This document shows positions 1 to 7,561 of a stretch of 18,659 nucleotides of DNA, in pieces. The notes under the pieces are model-generated. The model saw nothing but the letters and a program-made list of their open reading frames with translations, made no database searches and was not told the DNA's origin. The stretch is from an uncultured Oscillospiraceae bacterium. Lineage in GTDB: Bacteria > Bacillota_A > Clostridia > Oscillospirales > Oscillospiraceae. Position numbers and translations under genes: made by a program. The stretch lies in NCBI GenBank assembly GCA_900754605.1, contig CAAEDK010000154.1, positions 1 to 18,659 of the forward strand, given 5' to 3'. Within the stretch, counting starts at the first letter, position 1. Every line of letters begins with the position of its first letter.

Positions 1-160
1 GGTCCTCCAGCTCCGTGGGGCACACAAAGGTGAAGTCGGCGGGATAGAAGAAAAACACGCTCCACTTTCCCAGTACATCCGCCTTGGTAGCGGTGCGGAA
101 GGCGTTATTCTGATAGCACTGGACGGAGAAATCGGCAATTTCTTTTTGAATCAGGGACAT
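1..160 (-). CDS. ahpC: AhpC peroxiredoxin, N-terminal part only
   Basis: The first 53 residues of a typical 2-Cys peroxiredoxin (alkyl hydroperoxide reductase subunit C) read leftwards off the window edge. They begin [16 protein letters not shown] and include the family signature [16 protein letters not shown], in which C47 is the peroxidatic cysteine. The enzyme reduces H2O2, organic peroxides and peroxynitrite in the cytoplasm, normally recycled by AhpF or a thioredoxin-type reductase. The ATG at 160-158 is preceded by a good ribosome site (GGAGG, 7 bases before the start), and a near-consensus promoter lies upstream. The rest of the gene, including the resolving cysteine, is outside the window. 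This gene is not part of the conjugation machinery. It may be chromosomal flank or cargo; the window cannot decide. Confidence 0.93.
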   Translation of the reverse strand, partial: MSLIQKEIADFSVQCYQNNAFRTATKADVLGKWSVFFFYPADFTFVCPTELED

Positions 161-186
161 AGGAATACCTCCATTCATAATTTCGC

Positions 187-206
187 CGGTTAGCGATGAC
201 TAACCG
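187..206. promoter_or_regulatory. palindrome in ahpC leader, candidate operator
   Basis: A perfect 7-base inverted repeat (CGGTTAG, 6-base spacer CGATGA, CTAACCG) begins about seven bases downstream of the -10 box, covering the expected transcription start and early leader. That position suits a repressor operator or a 5'-UTR hairpin. It does not match the AT-rich PerR box I know from peroxide regulons. Function is inferred from position only. Confidence 0.45.
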
Positions 207-212
207 CATAAA

Positions 213-241
213 ATTATACAACTTTCAGAGAGATGCGTCAA
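213..241 (-). promoter_or_regulatory. ahpC promoter (sigma-A type)
   Basis: Read on the minus strand: TTGACG (positions 241-236), a 17-base spacer, then a perfect TATAAT (218-213). This is a near-consensus vegetative promoter about 53 bases upstream of the ahpC start codon. Confidence 0.85.
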
Positions 242-465
242 GCGGCGCTTAAGGTTTTCTGAAACGGATCGTAGCCCCTATGTATTTCAGAGAAGGATAA
301 AGAAACAATCAATACTGGGTGGGCGATGTGGGGCCTGAAACGAAATTTACCATTTTACTTTATCAATATTGCAAGTGGAATGCCCGCAGGACACATCCTA
401 AAGAAGGCCTGCGGGCATTCGCTTTTCTCATATCAGTGTATAAGACGGCAGGGCTTGGCTGCACC
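242..465. other. intergenic region, no gene seen
   Basis: Between the ahpC promoter and the end of the 58-residue gene I see no convincing gene. A plus-strand reading frame starts at 319 but runs antisense into two minus-strand genes and has no clear ribosome site. The stretch is more AT-rich than its surroundings and holds the 378-420 inverted repeat. It could contain an element end, but no direct repeat or integrase is visible to support that. Confidence 0.5.
378..420. terminator. 13-bp hairpin, possible terminator
   Basis: GAATGCCCGCAGG (378-390) and CCTGCGGGCATTC (408-420) are perfect inverted repeats with a 17-base loop. In the plus direction a CTTTTCTC tract follows, as in an intrinsic terminator. 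In the minus direction, where the local genes read, there is no T tract. It may end the left operon inefficiently, serve a plus transcript, or stabilise the operon's 3' end. Confidence 0.45.
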
Positions 466-642
466 TTAGGACATCAGATAATGAGCTGCATCCTGCCACT
501 GGGCCGGGGGATAATCCTCCGCTTTGAGCTGTTTCAGGGCCTGACGAACGCGCTCACGGCTGCACAGCAGTCTCAGATCCGAGAGATAGAGACAGCCTAC
601 AAGCTCCTGGAGATCTTCCAGGAGACACTTTTCATCTGCCAT
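466..642 (-). CDS. small hypothetical protein (58 aa)
   Basis: A short acidic, helix-prone protein beginning MADEKCLLEDLQELVG. I do not recognise the family. The frame can open with GTG at 654, but the ATG at 642 is preferred because it has a modest GGTGAG ribosome site a few bases upstream and begins just past the stop (650-648) of the S1-like gene. It is the last gene of the left minus-strand operon and probably translationally linked to its neighbour. Residues include Leu/Glu/Arg-rich helices (KCLLEDLQEL, ERVRQALKQLKAEDY) and no membrane segment, suggesting a small cytoplasmic accessory protein. A spurious frame is possible, but the tight spacing favours a real gene. Confidence 0.6.
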   Translation of the reverse strand: MADEKCLLEDLQELVGCLYLSDLRLLCSRERVRQALKQLKAEDYPPAQWQDAAHYLMS

Positions 643-647
643 TCTAC

Positions 648-2225
648 TCACCACTTGGAGAGGATGCGGCCATAGATCAGGCTGCGTTCATAATCAAACT
701 GCTTGATTGCCAGAATGACCGTGTCCCCCACATGGAAATCCAGGTCTGAGTGCAGTGTGGAGTAGTGGCAGAGACATACCGTTTCGTCGGAGAGCGTGCA
801 GAACACGCCGCCGCCGTATTTGCCGGAGATGACCGCCTGCCGGCGGCTTCCGATAGGGTGCCTTCGGAGCGCTCCAAAAAAGGGGTTGTCCACTGTATCC
901 TTTACTGAAACCCAGAACTGCCCCTCTCTGCGGTCGTACTCCTTCAGAACACAGTTCAAAGTCTGCCCGGGATGATACCGCGTCCGGAGATCAGGTGTAG
1001 CGATGTAAGTGAGGTCCTTCTGGCTTAGGCTCATATCCCTGCCTCCACACTCCACCAGGCACCGCCTGGGGCCCACAGCCAGAACGCGGCAGGTCAGCTT
1101 CTCGCCAATGCTCCGCCCTCCTTTGATGGTATCGAAAAAGTGCCTCTGGGCGGCCAGCGCCATTCGGCGTGAGCCAATGGCCACACCGCCCTCGCGGTCT
1201 ACATCCAGGATGATATAGTCGGTCTCCGCGCCGCTCATGTTGCGAAGTACATAGGGCGGCCGCTCCTGGCCTGGGTACCACACTTCGGTTTCCGGAATCA
1301 GCACCTTGACCCGGTAGTTGATGATAACGGCGCACAGCATCTTGCGCCGCTCGGTTTGCCTTGTCTCCCGGTTGCGGACAGTAAAGGAATGGGTGTCGAT
1401 GCCCATGATCCGCCCGGTGAGAATGGACTTGGAACGGTAGGATGCATAGATGGCATTCCATTCATTCCGCTCCTCTTCGGACAGGTCCTCGTCCAGCTTG
1501 TTCAGATCCAGGGAGAGCAGCGTGGGCTTATCTTTCAACGGCCTGCTGGTAAATTCCTTTTTAGGCCTGTTGGCCGTCTTTGCCGCTGACGCTGTACGCC
1601 GCGCCGGCCGTGCCTTGGGAGACGGCGCGGGCTCGGGACCTTCCATTGGGGCGTCTGCCGTATCATCATCACCTGTACCCTCCAATGGGGTGGGCGGCAT
1701 CTCTTCTCCACCATCACTCAGGACAAAGGCATCCGTCTCCAGATCCTCGTCATCGTCATGCTCCGGCGTATCGCCTCCCTGGGCGCTCAAATCATCCGAG
1801 GCGCCGCTGGAGGTATCTTCCTCCTCAGACGCCTGGGCGGCCTCCCCAGCGGCCTCGCCGCCGGATGTATCTTCCGGGGAATCCGCCGCCTTTTTGCGGG
1901 AAACCCGCTTGCGTTTTGGCTTTTCTTCGACCGGTGTTTCCGGACCAGCCTCGCCGGTCTGCTCGCTTTCACCGGAAGGCAAGGGAGCTTCAGGCGGGTC
2001 CAGCCCGCCTCCCTCCGCCTGGGCTGCGGGGGCGGTCGCCTCCTCCTCGGTGCCAGCCTCCAGGACGGGGGCTATGCCTTCTGTCCTGTCTCCGGCGGGA
2101 TCTGCCCTCTCCACACCGGGCGCTTCCTGAGAAACGCCCACGGGTGAAGATTCCGCAGCGCCTGAAGCTGTGATACCGTCCAAGCTGCGGCTGTCCATGG
2201 TCTCATCATGCTCTGTGTAGCTCAT
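648..2225 (-). CDS. S1/OB-like protein with long acidic disordered N-terminus
   Basis: 525 residues in two parts. Residues 1-230 are low complexity: runs of Glu, Asp, Gly, Ala and Pro, with two basic patches (KPKRKRVSRKK near 102-112 and KARPARRTASAAKTANRPKK near 204-223). Residues 235-525 look folded and contain about three beta-rich modules resembling S1/OB domains (about 266-355, 372-442, 458-522), with phrases such as LTCRVLAVGPRRCLVECGG and GDTVILAIKQFDYERSLIYG. S1 domains bind RNA or single-stranded DNA, so a nucleic-acid accessory role in the ICE is inferred. The ATG at 2225 has a clear AAAGGAG site 7 bases upstream. The gene follows the repA/winged-helix pair in the same direction after a 48-base gap. 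The fold assignment is from pattern only. Confidence 0.75.
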   Translation of the reverse strand: MSYTEHDETMDSRSLDGITASGAAESSPVGVSQEAPGVERADPAGDRTEGIAPVLEAGTEEEATAPAAQAEGGGLDPPEAPLPSGESEQTGEAGPETPVEEKPKRKRVSRKKAADSPEDTSGGEAAGEAAQASEEEDTSSGASDDLSAQGGDTPEHDDDEDLETDAFVLSDGGEEMPPTPLEGTGDDDTADAPMEGPEPAPSPKARPARRTASAAKTANRPKKEFTSRPLKDKPTLLSLDLNKLDEDLSEEERNEWNAIYASYRSKSILTGRIMGIDTHSFTVRNRETRQTERRKMLCAVIINYRVKVLIPETEVWYPGQERPPYVLRNMSGAETDYIILDVDREGGVAIGSRRMALAAQRHFFDTIKGGRSIGEKLTCRVLAVGPRRCLVECGGRDMSLSQKDLTYIATPDLRTRYHPGQTLNCVLKEYDRREGQFWVSVKDTVDNPFFGALRRHPIGSRRQAVISGKYGGGVFCTLSDETVCLCHYSTLHSDLDFHVGDTVILAIKQFDYERSLIYGRILSKW

Positions 2226-2273
2226 AGTCTGGCTCCTTTCTGATTGGGCTAAGTTGTTCGCTTACTGCGGCTG

Positions 2274-2828
2274 TCATTGGCTGGCCTCACCTCCCTTAAA
2301 GAACCGCAGGCGACCCTCCTTCCGGATGACGAAGTAGTGCCGCTGATTGATATGTAAAAGCCGGTGCTGTTCCAAATCGGACAGGGACAAAAGCACGGTC
2401 ACATCCTGAGACTGCTGCGCCAAAAGGATGCTGACAAGCTGTTCCCGTCCCGGCTCCACCGGCAGGACCGCGAATGCGTCGATTTTCCCACTCTCCCTTC
2501 CCCGCTCCAGCAGGAAGCAGAGCTTATAAGGCGGCCTCCGGCTGGTGAGCTGAAGCGGCGGGCCTACGGCGAGAGACAGCAAAATGTCCAGCGCGCACAG
2601 CATCTCGGGGTCTGCCTCCTGCCCCCGGAACTCCGCCAGACATACGAGATCGTCTCCCACGGGGACCAGTTCTCCCGCATAGCGCAGATAGCGCAGTATC
2701 GCCTCACAGTGGGACTTGGCTTTGGCTGGATCGCGGAGGCGCATAAGCGGAAGAATCTGATCCAGCCGCATATAGCGGACCTCCCGCAGGATGTCGAGGA
2801 GAAACCGCTGGTCATTTGTCAAAAGCAT
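2274..2828 (-). CDS. probable winged-helix protein of ICE, function unknown
   Basis: 184 residues. The N-terminus (about 1-62: LTNDQRFLLDILREVRYM, LDQILPLM, AEAILRYLRYAGELV-like helices) resembles a winged-helix DNA-binding fold. The rest (about 75-184) alternates strands and helices and ends FVIRKEGRLRFFKGGEASQ. It overlaps the end of the replication initiator gene by 10 bases, so translation is probably coupled, and the pair may act together in replication or its control. The ribosome site is GGCGGTG before ATG 2828. I recognise the general type from Firmicutes conjugative elements but cannot name a characterised family. DNA binding is inferred. Confidence 0.7.
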   Translation of the reverse strand: MLLTNDQRFLLDILREVRYMRLDQILPLMRLRDPAKAKSHCEAILRYLRYAGELVPVGDDLVCLAEFRGQEADPEMLCALDILLSLAVGPPLQLTSRRPPYKLCFLLERGRESGKIDAFAVLPVEPGREQLVSILLAQQSQDVTVLLSLSDLEQHRLLHINQRHYFVIRKEGRLRFFKGGEASQ

Positions 2829-3997
2829 TGATTTTCACCGCCTTTCTCACTCCCTGCCGGGGCTCCGCCTATGCTGTTGAGATAGGGGTCAAGCAGAAGA
2901 TCGCTTTGCGATTCGCAGATGGCGTTAAAAATGACCGCCATGGTATAGGCGGTCGAGTTCTTGACATTGCGCTGGTTTTGCCGGAGCTTCCCCTCCACGG
3001 ACTGGAGGATGGTGCTGTCCAGATCCCACAGGCGGGAGCGCACATTGGCCTGGGGCAGGACAGCCTTCCCGATCCGATATTCCTGGGTATAAAACAGCCG
3101 CTCAATGGCATTTTCAAACACCTTTGCCGTTTCCGGGTCAAAGACCCACAGGGAACAGTTCTCCAGAATCTGCGCAAGCTGTTCCTGCTCGGACAGGTTT
3201 CTCCACCATGGCCCCAGTCCGTCCATCCGGTCTCCGGCGCCAGACGGGCAGGACAGACTGAATTCAGTATGAATCCCATCAGTATGATTTAAGTCAATAT
3301 AACTGGAGTCCCGCTGGTCAACTTCTGGAAGTTCCGTTTCCGAATCTCTTGAAGTTCCGGATTGAGACTTCAAGAAGTTCGGGCCTGGGACTTCTAAACC
3401 GGCCGCAGTGCCTCGCTGCTCCGGCTGAGCGGGGACAAGAAGTTCCGATCCCGCACTTCTTGGGGAGGCGGGAGGGGCCTGTGCCTCGTGCGGCTCCGGT
3501 GGAGTACGCCCCTTGCCGGATGGCCCTGTCTCCAAAGCCGACCCACCAGCGGGTACCGGCTGCTCCCCTCCGGCGGCCTCATGTTCCGGAGGTACAAAGG
3601 GGGCGCTGCCGCCTGCCGTCTCCCGGTGCTCCACCAGGGCAAGGTAAATCTGATTGGCGTCTCCGCGGCCGCACCGGCGCTCCCAGATCAGGCCGGCGGA
3701 GGACAGTTCTTTCATCGCCTCAATGATTTTGTGATAGCTCACCTGCATTTCGCTGGACAGAGAGCGGCGGGTGTAGATGATGAACACCTCTCCGTCGTCA
3801 TTGAGCCAGCCGTTGAGCCGGGAGAGCTGGAAGCGGTTGAGTAAAAAGGTGTAGGTCACCTTAGCCTCCAGTGAGAGCCCTATGTATCGGGGATCGGTAA
3901 ACAGCCAGCGGGGCATCTGCAAATGGTAGATATTCTGAATGTCCCCCTGCTTCATCAGTGGGAAAGACGGCTTTTTCGTTATTGGTGCTGCCTTCAT
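2819..3997 (-). CDS. repA: RepA_N-type replication initiator
   Basis: 392 residues. Residues about 25-125 (YHLQMPRWLF, LSLEAKVTYTFLLNRFQLS, GEVFIIYTRRSLSSEMQVS, IIEAMKELSSAGLIWERR) match the winged-helix N-terminal domain of RepA_N initiators found on Firmicutes plasmids and ICEs. A Pro/Gly/Ala-rich linker follows (about 130-255), then a helical C-terminal domain (about 265-375, including NVRSRLWDLDSTILQSVEGK) of the kind seen in these element-borne initiators. The protein would bind iterons and load the helicase for autonomous replication of the excised circle. The frame opens at 4006, but GGAG touches that ATG directly; the ATG at 3997 sits 9 bases after GGAG and is chosen. It lies downstream of virD4 and overlaps the next gene by 10 bases. 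I see no clear iterons in or around it. Confidence 0.85.
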   Translation of the reverse strand: MKAAPITKKPSFPLMKQGDIQNIYHLQMPRWLFTDPRYIGLSLEAKVTYTFLLNRFQLSRLNGWLNDDGEVFIIYTRRSLSSEMQVSYHKIIEAMKELSSAGLIWERRCGRGDANQIYLALVEHRETAGGSAPFVPPEHEAAGGEQPVPAGGSALETGPSGKGRTPPEPHEAQAPPASPRSAGSELLVPAQPEQRGTAAGLEVPGPNFLKSQSGTSRDSETELPEVDQRDSSYIDLNHTDGIHTEFSLSCPSGAGDRMDGLGPWWRNLSEQEQLAQILENCSLWVFDPETAKVFENAIERLFYTQEYRIGKAVLPQANVRSRLWDLDSTILQSVEGKLRQNQRNVKNSTAYTMAVIFNAICESQSDLLLDPYLNSIGGAPAGSEKGGENQCF

Positions 3998-4060
3998 TGG
4001 GACCATCTCCTTTTTTACACAAGTTTGTTGATTGTCAGCGGCGTAGGGACATGGAACGGC

Positions 4061-6235
4061 TTATGGCCCGCCCACTTCATCCGGGGATGTTTCGATCAGG
4101 TCAAAGGCGCCATAGGGGGCCTCAGTGTCCGGCGACTGGGAGGAGACACGATCCAATTCCGGGTCCAGAAGTCCATAGTCGTATTCCTGCCGGAGGATCT
4201 GATCCCGCTCCTTGTGAGGAGCCGTCTCCCCGCCGGCTTCTTTTTGGCCAGGGGTTGCCGGCGCCGTATTTGCCGGCTGAGCGGGCGGAGGACCGGCCTC
4301 CGGCGCGGACGGCGCTGGCCGGGACTTGGCCCGGGCCTTCCTTTCGGCCTTGGCCAACTCCTCCTGGCGGCGCCATTCAGGGGTGTAGTCTGATACCTTA
4401 ACATCGTGCAGACGCTGGAAGCTGGGGTGTTCGTCCGGCGTGATCTTGTAGAGCTTCAGCGGTTTTTGACCTCGGAGAAGTACCAGACTCTCCTGATTGT
4501 CCATGCGCATGATTTCATCCGGGAGCATGAGGGCCCGCTGGGTGTTGCTCTTGGTCTGGCTGTATGGACGGGTGGAGCTATAAACCGGAGAAAACAACGG
4601 CAAAAGTGGCATTTGGTTGTTCTCCACCTTGATAGTGACCATGCCGCACTTTTTTGAGATGTAGGTCGCCGTGTCCACATCGTTGCATCCAAGGCAGATC
4701 TGAATATCCGTACAGCCGATCAGCTCCTCCCACTCCGTTTTGGGGTAGCGGTCCTGGAGCTGGGGAATAGACTGCACAATGAGCTGACAGAAGATCCCGG
4801 AGCCGCGGCAGAAGTTGAGCACCCGCTTGAAGTCCGGAAGTTTCCCGATGTTGCAAAACTCCTCCAGGCATACATTGACCGTCATGGGTAGCCGCCCATG
4901 CTTGCCGTGACGCCGGCCGTACTCAATGAGACGGGCGAAGAGCTGGGAAAAGAACAGGGAGCTCAAAAACTCCAGAGAGGAGTCCTGCGCGGAGATACAG
5001 CAGAAGTAGGCGCAGGGCTTTTGCCCGGGAAGCGTCAGGTCGATCTCGTTGTAGGAGGTGATTTTGTCCACCAAAGGGTTTTGGAACACAGACAGGCGGT
5101 TGCCCAATCCAATGGCGATGTTGCCCCAGATCTGCCGGTTGGCCAGCTTGAAAATACCATAGGGCGCCAGCGCCGGGTGACCTTTGGGCAGCGCCTCAAA
5201 GCGCCGCTCCAGATCCCCAAAGGACTCGTTGGAGAGCATCCGGTAAATGGCCCCGAGAGACCGCTGCTGAATCGGGAGCAGTTCCGTGGTGCCGGGGATG
5301 GTCTGGGTTGCGACATAGTGCATCAGAGCCATGAGCAGATTGAGCTCCGCCTTTTCCCAAAAGTCCTGCCGCTCGTTGGCGTTGGAGGTATTCTTGATGA
5401 TGACCTCCGCGATGGACTGCACCAGGTCTTTGTCCTTCTCAATCCCGCTCAGGCAGTTCCAGGCATCACTGTTTTCCATGTCCAGAAGGTTGAACATCCG
5501 GACCTCATAACCCTGTTCCCGGAGAAAAGAGGACATACTCTCGTAGACCTCTCCCTTCGGATCTACACAGATCAGGCTCTCCTGCGTGCTCCGTTTAGCA
5601 GCGCATTGAAGAATAAAGGGCTTCACAAGGCCACGGGTCTTGCCCGCGCCGGTGGCGCCGTACACCATGATGTGCTCCGTCAGGCCGCTATTGGGGCGCA
5701 GAGTCACATACTCAGCGTACTTGTCATCATCGTCCGGATCATCCTTCAGCTTGCCGAGAAGCGTCCCGGACAGCTCCGAGATGGGGCCCGTCAGCAAAAT
5801 CTTCTCCTGTTCTTTCTTGGACATGAAGCCGGAGGTACCGTGTGTGCCATCGGGAAGAATGTCAAAGCCGCGTTTGTCCCGGATAAACTTGTAGCCGGAA
5901 AACCAGATGTAGCCCTTTTTGGTGATGAGACAAAAAAGGATAAAGCCGACTGCCGTGACGCCCAGGCCTGTGGGGGTAAAGACGGCCAGCAGATTGCGGA
6001 ATGGGTTGACGACCCAAATGGAGCCCACCGGATCGCCGGTCGCGTTGAAAGTAGATTTGATCCCCAGGTGGACGGAGTTGATGAGCATTCCGTAAAAGTA
6101 CCAGCAGAACAGCCCCAGCGGGATATAAAACTTCCACTTTCCCTTGCGGCGGTCGAAAAAACGGTCCAGCTTCTTTCCCCATCGCCCCGAAATGCGGTCC
6201 TCCAGGCGGGCCAGTTTATCTGACAGCCTAAACAT
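4061..6235 (-). CDS. virD4: VirD4/TraG-type coupling ATPase
   Basis: 724 residues. Type IV coupling protein that brings the relaxase-DNA complex to the secretion channel and powers DNA transfer at the inner face of the membrane. Two N-terminal membrane segments (about 36-58 and 83-105) anchor it. Walker A is GATGAGKT at 193-200. A conserved DPKGE follows at 225-229, and Walker B is VNVCLEEF at 453-460. The segment NIGKLPDFKRVLNFCRGSGI is typical of the family. The C-terminal 100 residues are a Pro/Ala/Glu-rich tail of low complexity ending DEVGGP, possibly for substrate recognition. The start ATG (6235) lies inside the last codons of the upstream gene (8-base overlap), implying coupled translation. 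Identification is firm. Confidence 0.97.
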   Translation of the reverse strand: MFRLSDKLARLEDRISGRWGKKLDRFFDRRKGKWKFYIPLGLFCWYFYGMLINSVHLGIKSTFNATGDPVGSIWVVNPFRNLLAVFTPTGLGVTAVGFILFCLITKKGYIWFSGYKFIRDKRGFDILPDGTHGTSGFMSKKEQEKILLTGPISELSGTLLGKLKDDPDDDDKYAEYVTLRPNSGLTEHIMVYGATGAGKTRGLVKPFILQCAAKRSTQESLICVDPKGEVYESMSSFLREQGYEVRMFNLLDMENSDAWNCLSGIEKDKDLVQSIAEVIIKNTSNANERQDFWEKAELNLLMALMHYVATQTIPGTTELLPIQQRSLGAIYRMLSNESFGDLERRFEALPKGHPALAPYGIFKLANRQIWGNIAIGLGNRLSVFQNPLVDKITSYNEIDLTLPGQKPCAYFCCISAQDSSLEFLSSLFFSQLFARLIEYGRRHGKHGRLPMTVNVCLEEFCNIGKLPDFKRVLNFCRGSGIFCQLIVQSIPQLQDRYPKTEWEELIGCTDIQICLGCNDVDTATYISKKCGMVTIKVENNQMPLLPLFSPVYSSTRPYSQTKSNTQRALMLPDEIMRMDNQESLVLLRGQKPLKLYKITPDEHPSFQRLHDVKVSDYTPEWRRQEELAKAERKARAKSRPAPSAPEAGPPPAQPANTAPATPGQKEAGGETAPHKERDQILRQEYDYGLLDPELDRVSSQSPDTEAPYGAFDLIETSPDEVGGP

Positions 6236-7343
6236 GGATCAGCCCGCCTTTCCAGCGAAGCGGCTCATTCGGCCAGGGATCGCCTGCGGAAAAGTTTTCT
6301 CCGAAAGCCGCCGCAAGCACCTGGGTATTGATACGCAGGGCCCGGACCGGCGCCCTACGCGGAAATTGGTCCAAGAGCAGGCCGGACATCTGGCCCTCCA
6401 GGGCGGCCACAAGGATTTCACGCCGTCCCTGTTGGCACGCGTCGCGGCAGACCCGCTCCAAGCGGCGCAGGTCCATGTCCACCGCGATCACCAGGGGATT
6501 GCCGTCCACATGGCCGTCCGCTTCCGGGAGGCGGTCGTCCTCCGGCTTCCACCGGGCTCCAAAGGCAGCCTGCGCAATCCGGGTGCGGTAATCCATCTGG
6601 CGCATGATCGCCAGCTGCATGGCCCCGGTATCGTCACAGGAAACCAGGGACACCGGAATACCAAGCCGGGGATATGCCTGGCTGTAATCGGTAAAGCCCT
6701 TTTTCCCGTTCCGTCCCGATGGGGTCTGGTTGGAGAGCATTTCATAAATGGACCGATAGCTCTCTCCGGCCAAAAGAAGGGCCTGGGGCGTGTCCAGGCG
6801 CTCACTGAACACGCTTGCCAGGTTATAGAGATGGGACAGCTCATTGTTCATAAAAAAGCCGGGATTTTGCCGGCTGACATATTGGAGGAGATAAGCGTGG
6901 TTTCCCCAGTGGCCGAAGCCGACACAGCTGGCGGCGTTCATCAGATTGCCGTCCCCGCCGCGCAGGGCGAAAGCGGGGAGAAAAACCGGTTGGCGTTTTA
7001 AGCGGTCTACTTTGTCATAGGCCGGCTCAATTCCTGCCCCCAGGCAGGTGAGCAGGACGGTCCCCACCTCTAACCGCCGTCGTAGGGCGGAGCTTTGCGC
7101 GTAAGGGCGTTTGGTGGGGGCGTGGCAGTCGATTTCCATAGAGGCCAAGAATTGATAACCCTCCGGGGAGGGCATCAGGTATTGATTGCTGCGGGAAAAG
7201 CTCAACAGTCCCAGCGTGGACAGAAGCTCCGCCTCACGGTAGAGGTGTTTCAGGGAGGAAAGGGCCCGCAGCGGGGCCAGGGGGAGCCATTGATAGGTCC
7301 CGGCCAGACGGAGCAGGCCAAAATCCCTGCGGTCATAGAGCAT
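6228..7343 (-). CDS. unknown ICE protein overlapping virD4, winged-helix-like N-terminus
   Basis: 371 residues, no membrane segment or signal peptide. The first about 70 residues (DFGLLRLAGTYQWL, LSSLKHLYREAELLSTLGLL, QYLMPSPEGYQFL) look like a winged helix with a beta hairpin, similar in style to ICE proteins related to the replication-relaxation group. The remainder mixes helices and strands (PVFLPAFALRGGDGNLMN, NPLVIAVDMDLRRLERVC) and I cannot assign it. The 8-base overlap with virD4 suggests a partner of the coupling protein or an oriT-processing accessory. The ATG at 7343 has a strong GAGGAGG site. It is the first gene after the candidate attenuator, so its expression and that of virD4 may be controlled there. 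DNA binding is inferred only. Confidence 0.75.
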   Translation of the reverse strand: MLYDRRDFGLLRLAGTYQWLPLAPLRALSSLKHLYREAELLSTLGLLSFSRSNQYLMPSPEGYQFLASMEIDCHAPTKRPYAQSSALRRRLEVGTVLLTCLGAGIEPAYDKVDRLKRQPVFLPAFALRGGDGNLMNAASCVGFGHWGNHAYLLQYVSRQNPGFFMNNELSHLYNLASVFSERLDTPQALLLAGESYRSIYEMLSNQTPSGRNGKKGFTDYSQAYPRLGIPVSLVSCDDTGAMQLAIMRQMDYRTRIAQAAFGARWKPEDDRLPEADGHVDGNPLVIAVDMDLRRLERVCRDACQQGRREILVAALEGQMSGLLLDQFPRRAPVRALRINTQVLAAAFGENFSAGDPWPNEPLRWKGGLIHV

Positions 7344-7455
7344 GGTAGCCCTCCTCTCAGATTTGAGGTCTGTTTGTATCGGTAGGTGGCATAGGACATC
7401 TACAAATTTTCAATGTAACGGATGAAGCGCCGTACAAAAAGCCAGAGCAGACGGC

Positions 7456-7511
7456 AAAAAACTGCCCGGACCATCGGTTACATCCTGCTGTGGGACGCCC
7501 CGATGGTCCGG
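7456..7511 (-). terminator. intrinsic terminator with 12-bp perfect stem
   Basis: In the minus-strand transcript CCGGACCATCGG (7511-7500) pairs perfectly with CCGATGGTCCGG (7477-7466) around a 22-base loop, followed after GCAG by six U (7461-7456). It lies about 100 bases after the stop of the 219-residue gene and 113 bases before the start of the 371-residue gene. It should end upstream transcription unless the alternative pairing forms. Confidence 0.8.
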
Positions 7512-7543
7512 TCTAAAATCGTATGCTGTATGTAACGGGCTAA

Positions 7544-7561
7544 GGCGGGGATTTGCCCGCC
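7544..7561 (-). other. GC hairpin between the two halves of the alternative pairing
   Basis: GGCGGG and CCCGCC are perfect 6-base complements with a 6-base loop. The hairpin is enclosed by the long-range pair 7564-7574/7472-7482, so it would stack inside the alternative structure. It has no T tract and is probably not a terminator itself. Confidence 0.5.

Noticed and set aside
319..675. Plus-strand frame of 118 codons at the left side
   Set aside because: It crosses a strong hairpin and runs antisense to the 58-residue gene and the end of the S1-like gene; no promoter or ribosome site fits.
2226..2273. Promoter in the 48-base gap before the S1-like gene
   Set aside because: No convincing -35/-10 pair; the gap holds only the ribosome site, so the gene is probably read from upstream.
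4898..6223. Plus-strand frame of 441 codons opposite virD4
   Set aside because: Fully antisense to conserved VirD4 motifs including Walker A and B; no independent start signals or recognisable family.
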